The notes under the pieces: model-generated
The model's database searches: none
What the model was told of the DNA's origin: nothing
Seen by the model: only the letters and a program-made list of their open reading frames with translations
In this document: in pieces, positions 21,234-33,108 of the stretch
Layout of the letters: every line of letters starts with the position of its first letter
How positions within the stretch are numbered: position 1 is the first letter of the stretch
Assembly (NCBI RefSeq): GCF_001039355.2
Contig: NW_019774069.1
Coordinates: 809,746 to 873,745, forward strand
Origin: Lingula anatina
Taxonomy: Eukaryota; Brachiopoda; Lingulata; Lingulida; Lingulidae
Direction: 5' to 3'
Length of the DNA stretch: 64,000 bases
Made by a program: the position numbers and the translations under genes

Positions 21234-22827
21234 AGGTTAGAGCAATAACATCTCTGTTAAAATGCAAAGATTTCTGCTACATGTATTCTGCATAATAAAT
21301 TTTGTGATCATGATGAATTTCTTCAAAAATTCCACAAAAGAAAAAAAAATAATTTGAAGATTTCACCTTTCCATTTTACCAGCATATTAGTATTTTGTAA
21401 TACTCAGACAACTTTACGGTAATCCACTGTTTCTTTGTTTACAATGTTACCTTGGGTTTACAGATGAAGACTAGTCATTGATGGGACCCGTTGCATTTTA
21501 AGGCTGTGACTGAGCACAAATGGATGCCAGAAGTTGGCACATGAATGTACATTCATTCGCATACTTGAAAAATTAAAGCTTATGAATATTTATACTTTCA
21601 TCTGTGGCTTATTGAATTACAACAGAATCCTCATCTCAAATTGAATTTGTATGAATCATCAAATCTGAACCCTTTCATGATTACAGTTGACATTGAATCT
21701 TATTAACTATTAAAGGTCATTTATTAATATAAGTGGCATCATTCTTCAGTTACCTCGTGATACAGTTGGTGGCATATGAAAACCGCTGATTATTATTTTA
21801 TATACATATATCATGGGCCTTCTTTTCCCATCCGCAGAAAGGATTCGAGTATGTGAAGTACAGTACATCATTCGCCAGGAACGTTCCTCCTCTCATTCAG
21901 TAGGACAAGGGACTGATCTGAATACGTTGTGGAAGTTGCAATGGAAATGTTCGTCAAAATATTTTAAGGCTTTTTACAAATTTGTTGAATTTAATATTTA
22001 ATGTAAAGAATACGAAAACAACTAGGGATGTGCAGTGTGTTTAAGAAGTTAATCTAAAGCGAGAATAAACGACCAAAAAGAGAATGACCAAATTCTGCTA
22101 GATTTTGAGGTGAAAATTACTCATTGTGGCACGTTTTTTTTAGGGGAAAAATAACTGCAGCAGCAATAACACGACCTGCTCTTAGTGATTCAATTAAACA
22201 AAAAACAATTTAAAATGCGGAATATAGAGTATATTTATAGCATAATTATTTCACTTTCACACCAGAGAGTAGAACCTATACCAAATACATGAATATTAAA
22301 ACAACAAACGTTATGAAGAGATATATGATAAAGAGAAGCTAACATCAAATTTATAAATGCAAAGCACGATGAAAAAGTTAATTTACAAAAATGTTAATTG
22401 GCATTTTAACAAATATATACAAAAATTATAAACGATTGTTAAAGATAAAGACAGCTGTAGAAAACTTTACCTAGTACAATTAAAACGTGATTATTAAACG
22501 CATCGGTGTGCATCAGTAGATTTTTTAACAATAGCGTTTTCACTTTCGTCGGTAATGTCAAATCCTACATTATTTTAGTCCCGTGCCCAAGGCATACAAA
22601 ACGTGGATTTAGCAAATCAAATATTTGGACCTAAAGCACAATAGTTAAAATGTGAAAACGTTAAACTGAGATACGCCTGATCAATGTGCTTCTACGTTAC
22701 ATCAGTATTGATACACATGGAATCTAGTTACACTCAACACTGTCCCACTGCTCATCGTTTTAAATTCTGGACACCGTTTTATTTTCCTGGGTAGGAGAGT
22801 ATATATGTCCAATTTCAACCTGCGACG
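21234..22827. other. Intergenic region between HMG20-like and amine oxidase genes
   Basis: Convergent 3' flanks. The open frames here are short and show no family motif. I see no gene. Confidence 0.4.
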
Positions 22828-25404
22828 TTAATTGCAAAAATAGCAGTTTTCTTTAACAGGTTGATAGCAATCCGTAGGCGCAGGTGGCCTCTCTGTGATG
22901 CTGTGGTCCATTGTGTCCACATACTGAGGTACATCAAAAACTGCCGTGGTGTCAAAATAGTTCCATGGTTTTAGCCAAAACCCGGTTTCTACGCGAGCTG
23001 TCATCGGGACGTCCTCTGATGTAGGTACGTGTATAAACCCAACGCTCACCCAGGTGATAAGATCTTCATTCACGATGTTTTCTCCATCTAACATCCGTTC
23101 TAACGATCCTGTTGGATTTGCCATTCGATTTTGGTCGTATGATCCGGTGATAAAACGTTCGTCCTCTTTACGTTTTGTGACTGCGCATTGATATTTAGTA
23201 AAAGACAAGGCGCCCATGGCTGGGTGGGAGTCGGGAACAACCTGGCCATAGGCAGACATCGGTGCTATACGATAACCTCGAGGGACACCCCATTTGTTTT
23301 TGTGCTCCTCGTTAACAACAGTCCAGATCTTGGGATTCGCATAACTAAGTTTGAGTCCTGCTTCTGTCGCCAACGTTTCCCATTCAACAAAACGTGTCTC
23401 GTTATACAGGTAGTACGGGGGTTTAAGTGTTATATTGTTGTTTTGAGTTTTTAAAGCATCGAGGACATTTCCGGCTTTCCAATGAATCACTTCAAATTTA
23501 TTCTTTTTACCCAAGATGTCGAGATCGACCTTAAAACCAAAAGTGTGGTCATGCAGTGCACCATGCGTGTATTCTGACACTCTATAACCAAACGGATCTG
23601 TTGTTTTGTCATTACCAGCATGTGGATTTCCTTGGTCCCAAAAGCTTGCCTGGATGAACCCAGACGCCATCCCCGTGCTCTGCATTCGCCCATCTAAATA
23701 AAAGCGAAAATCTATAGTGTAGTCATAGTTGCCGACAGACATTGGAAACCTGGCGACAAGATATGTATTTCTCAGTCCAGCAGCAAATCTGTCCTTTCTT
23801 CTCCAAATTGCTTCTTGGCCATCCATTTCAAAGATACAAATTGCTTTCGCAGAGACAGATCGTTGAGCTCCCATGTTCCACCAAGCTGCATCGAGGAGTG
23901 TGGCGTGTTCAGGACAATCCACCCCTATGATGACATTCTGCCACTCTCCGAGACCAAAAGTCGCGTCCATGTACACAGTGTTTGCACCAGAACTAACATC
24001 GGATGCGTAGATCAAGCCAACATCATTTAATGAATTTTCATACACGATACGTTCACCCTTGAACTGGACATTCATCACTCCTGGGCCACGTAATTGACTC
24101 CCAAACACTGTAAACTCCCAGTCCATCCACTTCACTGTGTGATCGTGCACTGTGTAGCGTCGGCCAGCTGGTTCATACGTTCGTGGCGGTGCTTTGTTGG
24201 ACATATCACGAGGTTTGTTGCCATCTTGTTTGGGAAAAGTGGTTTCAAACAAAGTCTGGCGGTGACCTCGAGGCATTGCAAACTTCCTTATGGTACCGTT
24301 TTGAAAAGCTTCAAGTAATTCTTCAGCCGTGCGGAAGGGTCCTTGATTCAAATAATAAAAATTGTAAGAATACCACTGAGATTTGTCTGTTCCAGGATTG
24401 CGCACGGTTCCAGTGAGTGGCAGAGGGTGTAAGTCACGACCACGTGCTGTACCGTCGACCAAAAGTGCCATGACAAACCGCGTCTCGCGCTCCTCGGGCA
24501 GCAATCCTGGCGGAGCCTGAGGATGGAAGGTCATACCGCCTTCAGGGTAATAAGCCCCGTCGAAACTTTCCATTAACAGTGGTCTGAGAATAGACATGGC
24601 TAAAGTGACTTGTTCAGTGATTCCATCCCATTCAATTCCATCTCTTGGGCGAGAATTATAGGGTAATTCACCATCGTTGTATAGAGCAGTGGCAGTCATG
24701 GCACCGCCGAGAGGGCCTACTCTGTATTCCATGATATCGGCGACGTTTCTATTTCCACGATGAACGTGGACGTCTGCGTAACGCCCAGGAGACGCCAAAC
24801 CTTCATCTAAGTGTGAAATGGCTTCATCTTTGTTGGGAAGGTACAGCGATATGCTATAGATATAAGTATTCTGCAAACTTGGTGAACCGCTTGAAGGTCG
24901 CTGGTCAACTAACCCCTGCTGGACCATAAACTCATAAACTTCTTCCATCTCACTTGCAGTCACCATTTCAAATATCCCTCTAGAAGACGATGACTCAGAC
25001 TGCGTAATTGGCGCACTTTGTGGGCACTTGAGTTCTTCCTTACACACGCCGTTACAAGCACTGGTTGGTGGTCTGGTGGACTGGGTGGTTGGTGGTCGCG
25101 TGCTGCCGGATGGCGTTGTTGCTCCATTCATGGTAGCCGAATTGGAAGCAGAGTTCCCAGTCGCTGATGTGCCCTCTCCTGGTGCCTTGTAGGCAAAATA
25201 TCCAATCAAAAATCCTAGCCCAAGACCGAGTGCGAACACGATAATCCCGGTCAGAGCTGCGCAGTACAGTGAACGTGTAGACATTTTAGATGAATGCGAA
25301 GAACCTGGAGAAGCAAGATAGTACGGCGACTTTTTCTGGTCTGGTAAATTTTCATCAGATGCACCGGAGAACGCGGGATTTTCAAAGCTATGGCTCGTTG
25401 ACAT
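22828..25404 (-). CDS. Copper-containing (TPQ) amine oxidase, single-exon, type II membrane protein
   Basis: Copper amine oxidases deaminate primary amines to aldehyde, ammonia and peroxide using copper and self-made topaquinone. This frame has no intron and gives 858 residues from ATG 25404; an in-frame ATG at 25587 would add 61 residues without recognisable motif. A short cytoplasmic N-terminus (FENPAF) precedes a membrane segment at about 46-70, then a Thr/Ser/Pro-rich stalk. Catalytic features are intact: base D480 in VYMDATFGLG, cofactor tyrosine Y560 in SVGNYDYT, copper ligands H618 and H620 in LHDHTFGF, and the third histidine in GFIHVPTSEDVP near the C-terminus. It is longer than vertebrate AOC1-3 (about 750-760) because of the stalk. 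Being intronless with no visible poly-A tail or target duplication, an old retrocopy origin is possible but unproven. Confidence 0.94.
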   Translation of the reverse strand: MSTSHSFENPAFSGASDENLPDQKKSPYYLASPGSSHSSKMSTRSLYCAALTGIIVFALGLGLGFLIGYFAYKAPGEGTSATGNSASNSATMNGATTPSGSTRPPTTQSTRPPTSACNGVCKEELKCPQSAPITQSESSSSRGIFEMVTASEMEEVYEFMVQQGLVDQRPSSGSPSLQNTYIYSISLYLPNKDEAISHLDEGLASPGRYADVHVHRGNRNVADIMEYRVGPLGGAMTATALYNDGELPYNSRPRDGIEWDGITEQVTLAMSILRPLLMESFDGAYYPEGGMTFHPQAPPGLLPEERETRFVMALLVDGTARGRDLHPLPLTGTVRNPGTDKSQWYSYNFYYLNQGPFRTAEELLEAFQNGTIRKFAMPRGHRQTLFETTFPKQDGNKPRDMSNKAPPRTYEPAGRRYTVHDHTVKWMDWEFTVFGSQLRGPGVMNVQFKGERIVYENSLNDVGLIYASDVSSGANTVYMDATFGLGEWQNVIIGVDCPEHATLLDAAWWNMGAQRSVSAKAICIFEMDGQEAIWRRKDRFAAGLRNTYLVARFPMSVGNYDYTIDFRFYLDGRMQSTGMASGFIQASFWDQGNPHAGNDKTTDPFGYRVSEYTHGALHDHTFGFKVDLDILGKKNKFEVIHWKAGNVLDALKTQNNNITLKPPYYLYNETRFVEWETLATEAGLKLSYANPKIWTVVNEEHKNKWGVPRGYRIAPMSAYGQVVPDSHPAMGALSFTKYQCAVTKRKEDERFITGSYDQNRMANPTGSLERMLDGENIVNEDLITWVSVGFIHVPTSEDVPMTARVETGFWLKPWNYFDTTAVFDVPQYVDTMDHSITERPPAPTDCYQPVKENCYFCN

Positions 25405-25604
25405 GGTATGCTTGCGTCTATTTTCTGTTTGTCCTGGAAATAATACGATCGACAAACTGAACACTTTTGAAGTAGATGAACCAGTCGACACAGGTTGTGT
25501 TGGGAAGGGTAGTCCGTTAAGAACCGTAGCCCTTTCCATTACTGTGTACAGATACCTAATACTGATCCCTTTATTTAAAAAAAGCATTTACTAGTCATAT
25601 GGGG

Positions 25605-26610
25605 TTCAGGACTTCCGTTCCTTGGACAACCATTGCTCACACTGGTATGCTAACATGCAGTTCTGAAAGCATTTATTAATTCTGTGGAAATAGTTAAACA
25701 AAAAAATGAATTCAAGTATAAAAGACATGAAGGATGTCATTTGACAGGTTTTCTTCGCGATTAATTTTTGTACGGTTTTGTCATACGTTTTTGGCACACT
25801 TTTTATTACTGATCGGTGTTTGCTAATGTCACTGCAAGCAAACGTCAAAGCCATCGAGCGCAGCTGCAGGAGCCGATTTCACCAAAGAACTTAAGGCCGA
25901 AATTTGGCCTTTTTTATTTATCTGAAACTTGATTGCTTCAGTTCTTGATATAAATCATCAGTAGTCCGTGTGAATAAAATCGGTTTGCAAGACAAGCCAT
26001 GTTTTTCATTTAAGGAAATTACTACACTACACTACATTTAAAGCGGGCAAATCATTCACAACACGCATTTACAACTTCTTGGAATAATCATGCAAAATCG
26101 GTTACCAATGTTTAAAAGTCATAGATGAGCTAAAAAATTATACTCTTATAACCCCCCCCCCCCTCCCCCATTCAGGTCAGGTTTAGGGGATACTTGCTGT
26201 TACAACACCGCATTTTGTAGGTTTTTGCCACACAAAAAAAGCGTTCAAGAATTTTGTTCTTGGATGCTTATCAGTAAATATATGCTGATACAAAATCACC
26301 CTGTTACTGCCATTCTCTTGCTTTTGTAAGGGCTAGGTACAGTGTGCAACTATTATTATAGAGCTGATGAACTTGTGTTTCACAAATAATCTTTAAAATC
26401 TACCACAATATTTGTCAATTGCAAGTTTGCAACCAGAGTTGCTTTTCCTGAGGTCATCATTAGACAGGTGTCATTTAAAGTGAGAGAAAAGGTAGCTGGT
26501 TGGACACGTGTACTAGTTATCTAGATCATATTACTGCTCAGTGTGATCCCAGGTCAACCGTGATATAACCATATAGCCAATTCCTACGGTAGCCACTTAA
26601 CTTGTTTAAG
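25605..26610. other. Intergenic region upstream of the amine oxidase
   Basis: Promoter side of the amine oxidase. A C-homopolymer interrupted by one T lies near 26153-26168. Otherwise I see nothing supportable. Confidence 0.4.
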
Positions 26611-26829
26611 CCCCCTTTACACTGGACGGCGTCCCTTTTGCGTCCAGCAGTTCGGCCCCATTTGAGAGTTAAAGAATTATAATACTTTACGTGCCGACAA
26701 CTGGCAGATCATTGAGCATTCATTCTTATACCAAATCAATGCTCGTGCCTCCTTATTAAGACCACATCGATGCCAAATTTCATAGTCGCAGAAAGGACGC
26801 AGAAAGGACGCCGTCCAGTGTAAAGGGGG
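26611..26829. mobile_element. 219-bp MITE with perfect 24-bp terminal inverted repeats
   Basis: The left end 26611-26634 (ccccctttacactggacggc...) is the exact reverse complement of 26806-26829. The arms are followed inward by further GGACGC copies. There is no open frame. I could not fix a target-site duplication. The perfect ends suggest recent activity. Confidence 0.85.
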
Positions 26830-27368
26830 TATTAGTGGATCCTAGGGTAGGATAAAACTGTTCAAAAAGATAATCAAATATGATCTATCTAAAACATGTG
26901 GATTTTAAAATATATTCTAATTTAGCCATGAAGCAAGTATTTTATAATTAAAGGAATGTAGAGGTGCAATCGGTGGGTTATATCGCTTTAATGAAAATGG
27001 CAAACGACCAAAATGAAATTATTAAATAACAGCCGAAGCGGTCGTTCTATAAATAAAGATTTCAGTCTGAAAATACATTTCAGAACTAACATATCCATTT
27101 CAGTTAATTAATGGCTTTTTTCGTATTGTGTAGTATTTTTGTAGACTTATCCTTCTTGTTGACATGCAGCTACTACCCAAGATTTTTTCTTAGATGGGAC
27201 AATAAAGAGGGAAAATGTTGTATTCGCGGTTTGCACTTTATCTCGAATACAATATTTTCCTGTTGTATTGTCGCACTGAAGCGTACGAAAATACCGGCGT
27301 GCGTGTAAGCGAAATACAAGTGTAATTTATCCTATTATTCGAAGCGCCGTCCTGACATAATTATAGGC

Positions 27369-27553
27369 ACGTCGTAGAAAATGATAATTTCTATCTTCTC
27401 ACTATTCATATACATGGCATGACTTTTCAGTAACTCGAACAAGTACTACTCAGATGCACAATTACCACTGACCTAACTATCAGAGCATCACTGAAAAGTC
27501 ACGTCATGTATATAACAGTGAAAGGATAGAAAAAATGCCATTCTCTATGACGC
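27369..27553. mobile_element. Foldback element with imperfect arms of about 60 bp
   Basis: The left arm (27369-27432, with catgacttttcagt) pairs with the right arm (27487-27553, with actgaaaagtcacgtcatg and ttctctatgacg). Mismatches and small indels show it is older than the 26611 element. No coding sequence. Confidence 0.7.
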
Positions 27554-29955
27554 CTTACACTAACAACACCCATTTTTGTGATTTATGGACTTTTTTAGTA
27601 TTAAGGTTAAATTTAGATTTAACTTGTCCGGTTTCAGAGTTTTTCGTCCCTGCAATAAGAACAGGTTTTAATATGTTTTTCTACAGAATTTGAACATTAT
27701 TTTTTTATTTGCAAAAATGCGATTATGGTTGAAAACACGATATATACTTCTGATAAAAAATATACAGTCGGCATGCAGTTACTGCGCACTTCTAATGCTA
27801 TTGAAAAGAAAGGACAGCAAACAGTTCTTTTTAAAGGATGTTGAGAAAAGATAGTTTGAAAGGAAAAAGTCACCGTGGGATTTCACATTGTACAATAATG
27901 TTGGTAATTTCCTTTCTCAGTGGGGGAACTCTTCTCCCAATAATTAACCTAAAAACAGGCTCGATGTCTCCAAGGACTATTTGACGATATCTCTGTTCAA
28001 TGAAAAAAAGGCAGTCCAGTCAAACCGTGAGCATTTGCACATTTATTTCACCGCGGAAATATCTGCTGACAATGACAAATTCTAGAGAAAAACAAAGGGT
28101 GGTCTTATAGACACACGTTATACAACATTTTAAACTTCAGTCAACAAAGCAGCGTGCATTGCGGGCACGTATTAAAGAACGCCTGTAAAGATACTTGATG
28201 ATATATTACCACTTCATGGGACAAATGCCCTGATTTTACTGACAAACCGACTTCATAGGAAAAAATGTGACTTTATCCCCACACCACATAAGATATTGCC
28301 TGCGACTTCATGTTCTGTAGATATGAACTCACGGGTGAACTGGTGTGCCAACGGCTTTTCTATTGTGTTTGCATAACAAAGTATAGCAAAAAGCATTTCC
28401 AACAAACAGGGAAATGTAAAAGGCTCCAAAAATTAGCTGAAGAGCGATAAATCCTCTTTCATGTGATTAAATGCTTGTTGTAGAGTGTAAACGTAAATCC
28501 AAACAGTTTACCGCGCCCCCTACTCCAACTAAACTAAATTCATTTTACCTCGGATTTACACAATCACATTTTTTATCACCAGACCTTGTCACAAATTAAA
28601 AAGCAAATAGTGATGCATAGAAAAGTTGAAAGGTGAACTTAATTAGCAGACCAAGTCTTGCTTTTTCCTATGATATGACAAACGTCTTTTTTGTAGAAGA
28701 CCACGTAGTACTGCTTTGCAATATACGCACGACACATATCGATGGCGATGCGTGACGAATCGTCAGGATAGAGACATCACTCGCAAGCACTGTGTATTTA
28801 TACAGTCGCAGTGACATTAACTCGTATTTTGCCGTCGTATTTTTCACTATACACTTAGTCGATGCATTTTGAACATATTGTGTAGCTTACCTTCTTTTAC
28901 TTGGTTTCAGGCCTTGATGAGTCAGTTGTGTTGTAGGTTTAAGAGCTACTTTGCTAAAGTATTTGTGTACGTACTACCTTAAGCGTGACAGAAACACAAA
29001 TGAATTTCAGAGACATACTTGCCTTTCACACAGTCTGCATCGCGAGCATGGTAGAAATAAGAGAAATGTCCCAGCCCAAATCTTGACCGGTGTGGTAACT
29101 GTATTGTGTATGGGACAAATGGGAACCGGTCAATGGTACTAAACATACAATCTCTCTACAGGTGAGTCCATGAGTGACCACAAATGGGGAGAGTTTTTAA
29201 GTTAGGTTGCATTGTACGGGATTGTATGTAAATAATTTTTTAACTAAAATCCCATTAACTTAACGACTAAAAGTCCATATTCATCAAATATAACATATTA
29301 AACCCGGAAGGATGGGGAACCGCTTAAGAAGGGAATGAAAATCTATCTTAAACAAGTACTCGCTATTTTCTGATGACATATAAGGCATTTGGGCGATTCC
29401 ATTACATAGGTAAGGTGAGTGCACACTTGAGGTTAGAAAAACATCCATAATAACCATGCGGAACTCAAGGCTTCTTTTTAACTATTTGGACAAATATCTT
29501 GCTTTCTAAAGTAGGCCCTATTGGATAAAAAAAAATGTACTTTTACATATCATTTTCTCGAAACATCAAACCCAGCGCACACTGTAGGCATGGACAAAAT
29601 TACGAAGGGTACCATCTGAGTTGCCGCATTGTGAAGGCTGTGGTGAGCAATTCACTGTGTTTAAAATAAGCCACAGCCTCTCGGAAATAAAAGACAAGTA
29701 AATAAGTGGCGTTGTTTTAAGTACATATGTATCTATCGCGCACCTTTACAGTTGTAAAGCGTACCAACAATGACGCACGCCGTCTGTTTCCTAGACACTG
29801 TGCATAGCAGTGGTTATACGCCTTCTACATTGTAGATTCTTTTAAACTATATTTTGTAACAAAGGCAGGACTATTTGAAGGGGGATTTCACGGGTCCGGG
29901 GGTCCGGTTGGCGTGGGCTTCGGGTCCCGCTGAAGGGCCCCGAAAATTTTCGGTA
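27554..29955. other. Gene-poor intergenic DNA
   Basis: I read both strands and found no exon with family motifs. Short open frames, such as those near 28951 and 27111, lack splice context and resemblance to known proteins. Confidence 0.4.
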
Positions 29956-30274
29956 GGGGAGACCGGGGCTAGTTGGCCCAGTTAGACACTTTTGGCCTTG
30001 TAGAGCCAACTAGGAGTGGGTTAGAGTAACAAAACCGTTTTCAAAGTAAGCCCCATGAACTAAGCTACGTATGCAACGTCATTATTTTTCAAATATAATG
30101 CCAGGTGGCTCACAATTTGACAAAAAGCGCAGTTGACGTTAGGGGGGGGCAACTTGCCCCGCCATGGGGCAAGTTGGCCCCAGGGTCGGGGCAAGTTGGC
30201 CCCCCTATACGAAAATGAAGTATATATCCCATGTAAACGCCTTGAAATACATTTTTATAATTTTTTTATATATT

Positions 30275-30764
30275 NNNNNNNNNNNNNNNNNNNNNNNNNN
30301 NNNNNNNNNNNNNNNNNNNNNNNNNNNNNNNNNNNNNNNNNNNNNNNNNNNNNNNNNNNNNNNNNNNNNNNNNNNNNNNNNNNNNNNNNNNNNNNNNNNN
30401 NNNNNNNNNNNNNNNNNNNNNNNNNNNNNNNNNNNNNNNNNNNNNNNNNNNNNNNNNNNNNNNNNNNNNNNNNNNNNNNNNNNNNNNNNNNNNNNNNNNN
30501 NNNNNNNNNNNNNNNNNNNNNNNNNNNNNNNNNNNNNNNNNNNNNNNNNNNNNNNNNNNNNNNNNNNNNNNNNNNNNNNNNNNNNNNNNNNNNNNNNNNN
30601 NNNNNNNNNNNNNNNNNNNNNNNNNNNNNNNNNNNNNNNNNNNNNNNNNNNNNNNNNNNNNNNNNNNNNNNNNNNNNNNNNNNNNNNNNNNNNNNNNNNN
30701 NNNNNNNNNNNNNNNNNNNNNNNNNNNNNNNNNNNNNNNNNNNNNNNNNNNNNNNNNNNNNNNN
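30275..30764. other. Assembly gap (490 N)
   Basis: An unbroken run of N inside a repeat-rich transposon. Open frames crossing it are meaningless. Confidence 1.
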
Positions 30765-30770
30765 GACACG

Positions 30771-30893
30771 AAAGTTAATTATCCCCTTACAGCTTGTAGT
30801 AGGCGGGACGGACATTTAAGTCGGATTATCTGAAAGTAATCTAGTGAGACTCCCCGCGGGGATAGATCGATCTAAAAATCTATGGGAATAGAG
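30771..30893. mobile_element. Transposon family T, copy 2 (left end lost in the gap)
   Basis: It matches 53217-53341 closely: shared aagttaattacccc/atcccc, aatctagtgagactcccc and gggatagat, and the same end order. It is nested within the TA-flanked element. Confidence 0.7.
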
Positions 30894-31132
30894 CCTTAAA
30901 CAAAATTACTTTTAGGTGCAAAAATCGTTTATTTCGACTCACCGCTTAAGTAAAACTTTTTAACGTCCGACACTTCCTTAGCATTGCAGGCTACGGTAAC
31001 TTTGCAAGAATATGTGGCCAACTTTTTTATCTCGTAGTTACTTTTTCATAAATTGATGGGGGGCCAACTTACCCCGGGGTCCAACTAGCCCCGGTCTCCC
31101 CTATTTTAGAACGATGCCATTTAGTTCGGTTT

Positions 31133-31247
31133 AGTACTATAAATCAGCTAGTCAAAATTCTAATTCCAAGGGGGGAATATTAGTGTGATTTTTTTTTTCA
31201 GAAACCGAAGAGGGGGGTCAGGACTCTTCTAAATCCGCCACCGATAT
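31133..31247 (-). mobile_element. hAT-like non-autonomous element (truncated), family H copy 1
   Basis: Read on the minus strand it begins with the atcggtggcggatttag-type end, followed by tcagaaaccg... and aattagaattttgactagctg. The same order is seen at 38574, 38106 and 50919. The distal half is missing. Confidence 0.6.
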
Positions 31248-31249
31248 GA

Positions 31250-32203
31250 GCAGCGGAACAGCGCATACATCAGATTGTATATAGCACTGGTTGTAGTCTA
31301 TATTGGCTGCTACGTTTACTTTGCAGGGTGGGTTGAGTTACGATTCCTCTGAAAGCATATTACGTAACAATGATATTTTTATTATAAGTAGTAGAACAGA
31401 ACACACGGCTGTCATCAGCGAGTATGTGGAATGTTTTGCCAAACAGCACAGGTAACGTAAAACGCATTGTGAAATTCTAAAGGGTCTTTTAGTCTGTGTA
31501 CTCAGCGTCTTTAAGAACGTACATTGCACTGTATGGTCATTCTTCATAGCTGGCATGGACAAATATTACGGAATTTTGTCCAGTGCAGGATAGAAGTGAA
31601 AACCTTATGGTATAAATCAACAATAACCCCTTCCCCCAAAGACCCTTTACATTTGAGATTGAGCTTTACGGGCTTTATGTGAAATAAATAAATAAATAAA
31701 ATCATTACCCCAAGGACAGTTCCACCCCAGAAATCGTAGAGTCTTATAATTGCTGTTCCTTCATATAAAATGTACACAGTAATTATTGTTGCTTGGAAAG
31801 CAAATTAGAAATGTCAAAAGGATAGTTAAATCCATAATCACATCCAGGACGCCCCTCCTCAGATGTCTTTGCCACTGTATACGTGTTGATTATTGATAAC
31901 AAACAACATTACAACAACATTTTTAAAAAATCTGTCTTGCCAGAGACATACTGCACTCTACCCCAGCAACTGAACAGAGAGTTCCAAAACATAATGAATG
32001 CGAATGACAAGGAAACTGTAAAAGCACTTGCAAAATACTTCACAGGAAAGAAATTTGACTGCCTGCTAGACACCATGCAGTCACTCGTGATTCTAAAAAT
32101 TATAAACATATTTTTAATTGTTATTAAATGTAGTTTTTGTACCATAGTTATGGAATATATAATGAGGTCATAGTCATTGAAAAATGTACTTGTACCATTA
32201 GAA

Positions 32204-32250
<47 letters not shown>

Positions 32251-32537
32251 ATGTTTTATTTAGGAATATAGGCCAGCTAAGATTAACCAACAATAGTAAC
32301 GAAAAGGCCAACAAAATGTAACGGGGTGAAGTGTGACAACACGAGTATTGAATTATGAAACCACAGTGGGCCCACAAGTCACAGGAAATAAAATATAAAG
32401 CAAATAATTTTCTTGAACAGCATAATAATTTTACAACAATGCAATGTAATAACAAATTCGTGTGGTAAAAAGGCTGAGCCCAAATACGGAGCTCTGGTGC
32501 GCTCAGATACAATAAATGAAAGTACATTTGTCCGTCT
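31250..32537. other. Intergenic DNA with (AAAT)n microsatellite
   Basis: A tetranucleotide aaat/aata repeat occupies about 32203-32252. A 96-codon open frame at 31883-32173 is discussed among the rejected items. No gene is supportable. Confidence 0.4.
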
Positions 32538-32666
32538 GGGCTCTGTAAGTCGAAAGCATCGCGAATAGCGATATCACCTTTTATTTCGAGGCTATTATAT
32601 GGGGCGAGTAAATCCCGAGTTAAGGAATAGAGGCTTGCGCTCGGTCACTTTCGAGTTACGGAGCCC
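32538..32666. mobile_element. 129-bp MITE, family F (ends gggctctgtaagtcgaaag)
   Basis: The left end gggctctgtaagtcgaaagc pairs with the right end ctttcgagttacggagccc. The ends match those of the large foldback element at 37395-38058, so both belong to one family. Confidence 0.75.
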
Positions 32667-33013
32667 TGAGTGACATTATAGTTTTGCTTTCACATCTAAC
32701 TGAACATATATTTCGTGGACCATGTAAACAACTTTGTGCACAGAGTCCACACATTAAATTTAATCAGTAAAATTTGTGGGTGTGTGCAATACATATTTAT
32801 CACGCTTTCATTTAATATGAGTGTACTTTTTACAATGATTGATACGGTGGTAGTATAAAGAATAAAAACACCGGAGAATAGTTAAGAATGTTTAAAAAGA
32901 AAAATTTAAGGAATTACAATATGGATGATAATTAGTTCCGCGTAAAGAAATGAATGATGAGAATATACAAAGGTAAGCCTTCGTACATTTTCTCCATAAC
33001 TAGTCTGCTTATA

Positions 33014-33079
33014 ATGCCTCGGACCGAGTATTATATATATATATATATATATATATTCATAATACTCGGTCCGAGGCAT
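33014..33079. repeat. Perfect 20-bp hairpin with (AT)n loop just downstream of the GPCR stop codon
   Basis: atgcctcggaccgagtatta at 33014-33033 is exactly complementary to 33060-33079; the loop is a pure AT run. It lies about 30 bp beyond the GPCR stop and so would be in its 3' UTR. Confidence 0.85.
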
Positions 33080-33108
33080 GCCACACACATATATTAAATT
33101 AAATCACT

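Larger units (their letters stand above)
29956..31101. mobile_element. TA-flanked inverted-repeat transposon, interrupted by an assembly gap
   Basis: The ends ggggagaccggggctagttgg (29956) and its reverse complement ending at 31101 are directly flanked by TA on both sides, the target duplication of Tc1/mariner-like elements. The left interior carries several gccaactt/aagttggcccc repeats of both orientations (30150-30205). The centre is a 490-N gap, so any transposase would be hidden. A piece of family T (30771-30893) is nested inside. Confidence 0.8.

Noticed and set aside
23188-24416. Several + strand frames of 60-90 codons
   Set aside because: They lie antisense to the intact amine oxidase frame and carry no motif.
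30133-30819. Long open frames on both strands
   Set aside because: They consist of the N gap; without it they are a few dozen codons.
31883-32173. 96-codon open frame with a protein-like first half
   Set aside because: The second half becomes a low-complexity Ile/Phe run, there is no recognisable domain, and it sits among repeats; not enough to call a gene.
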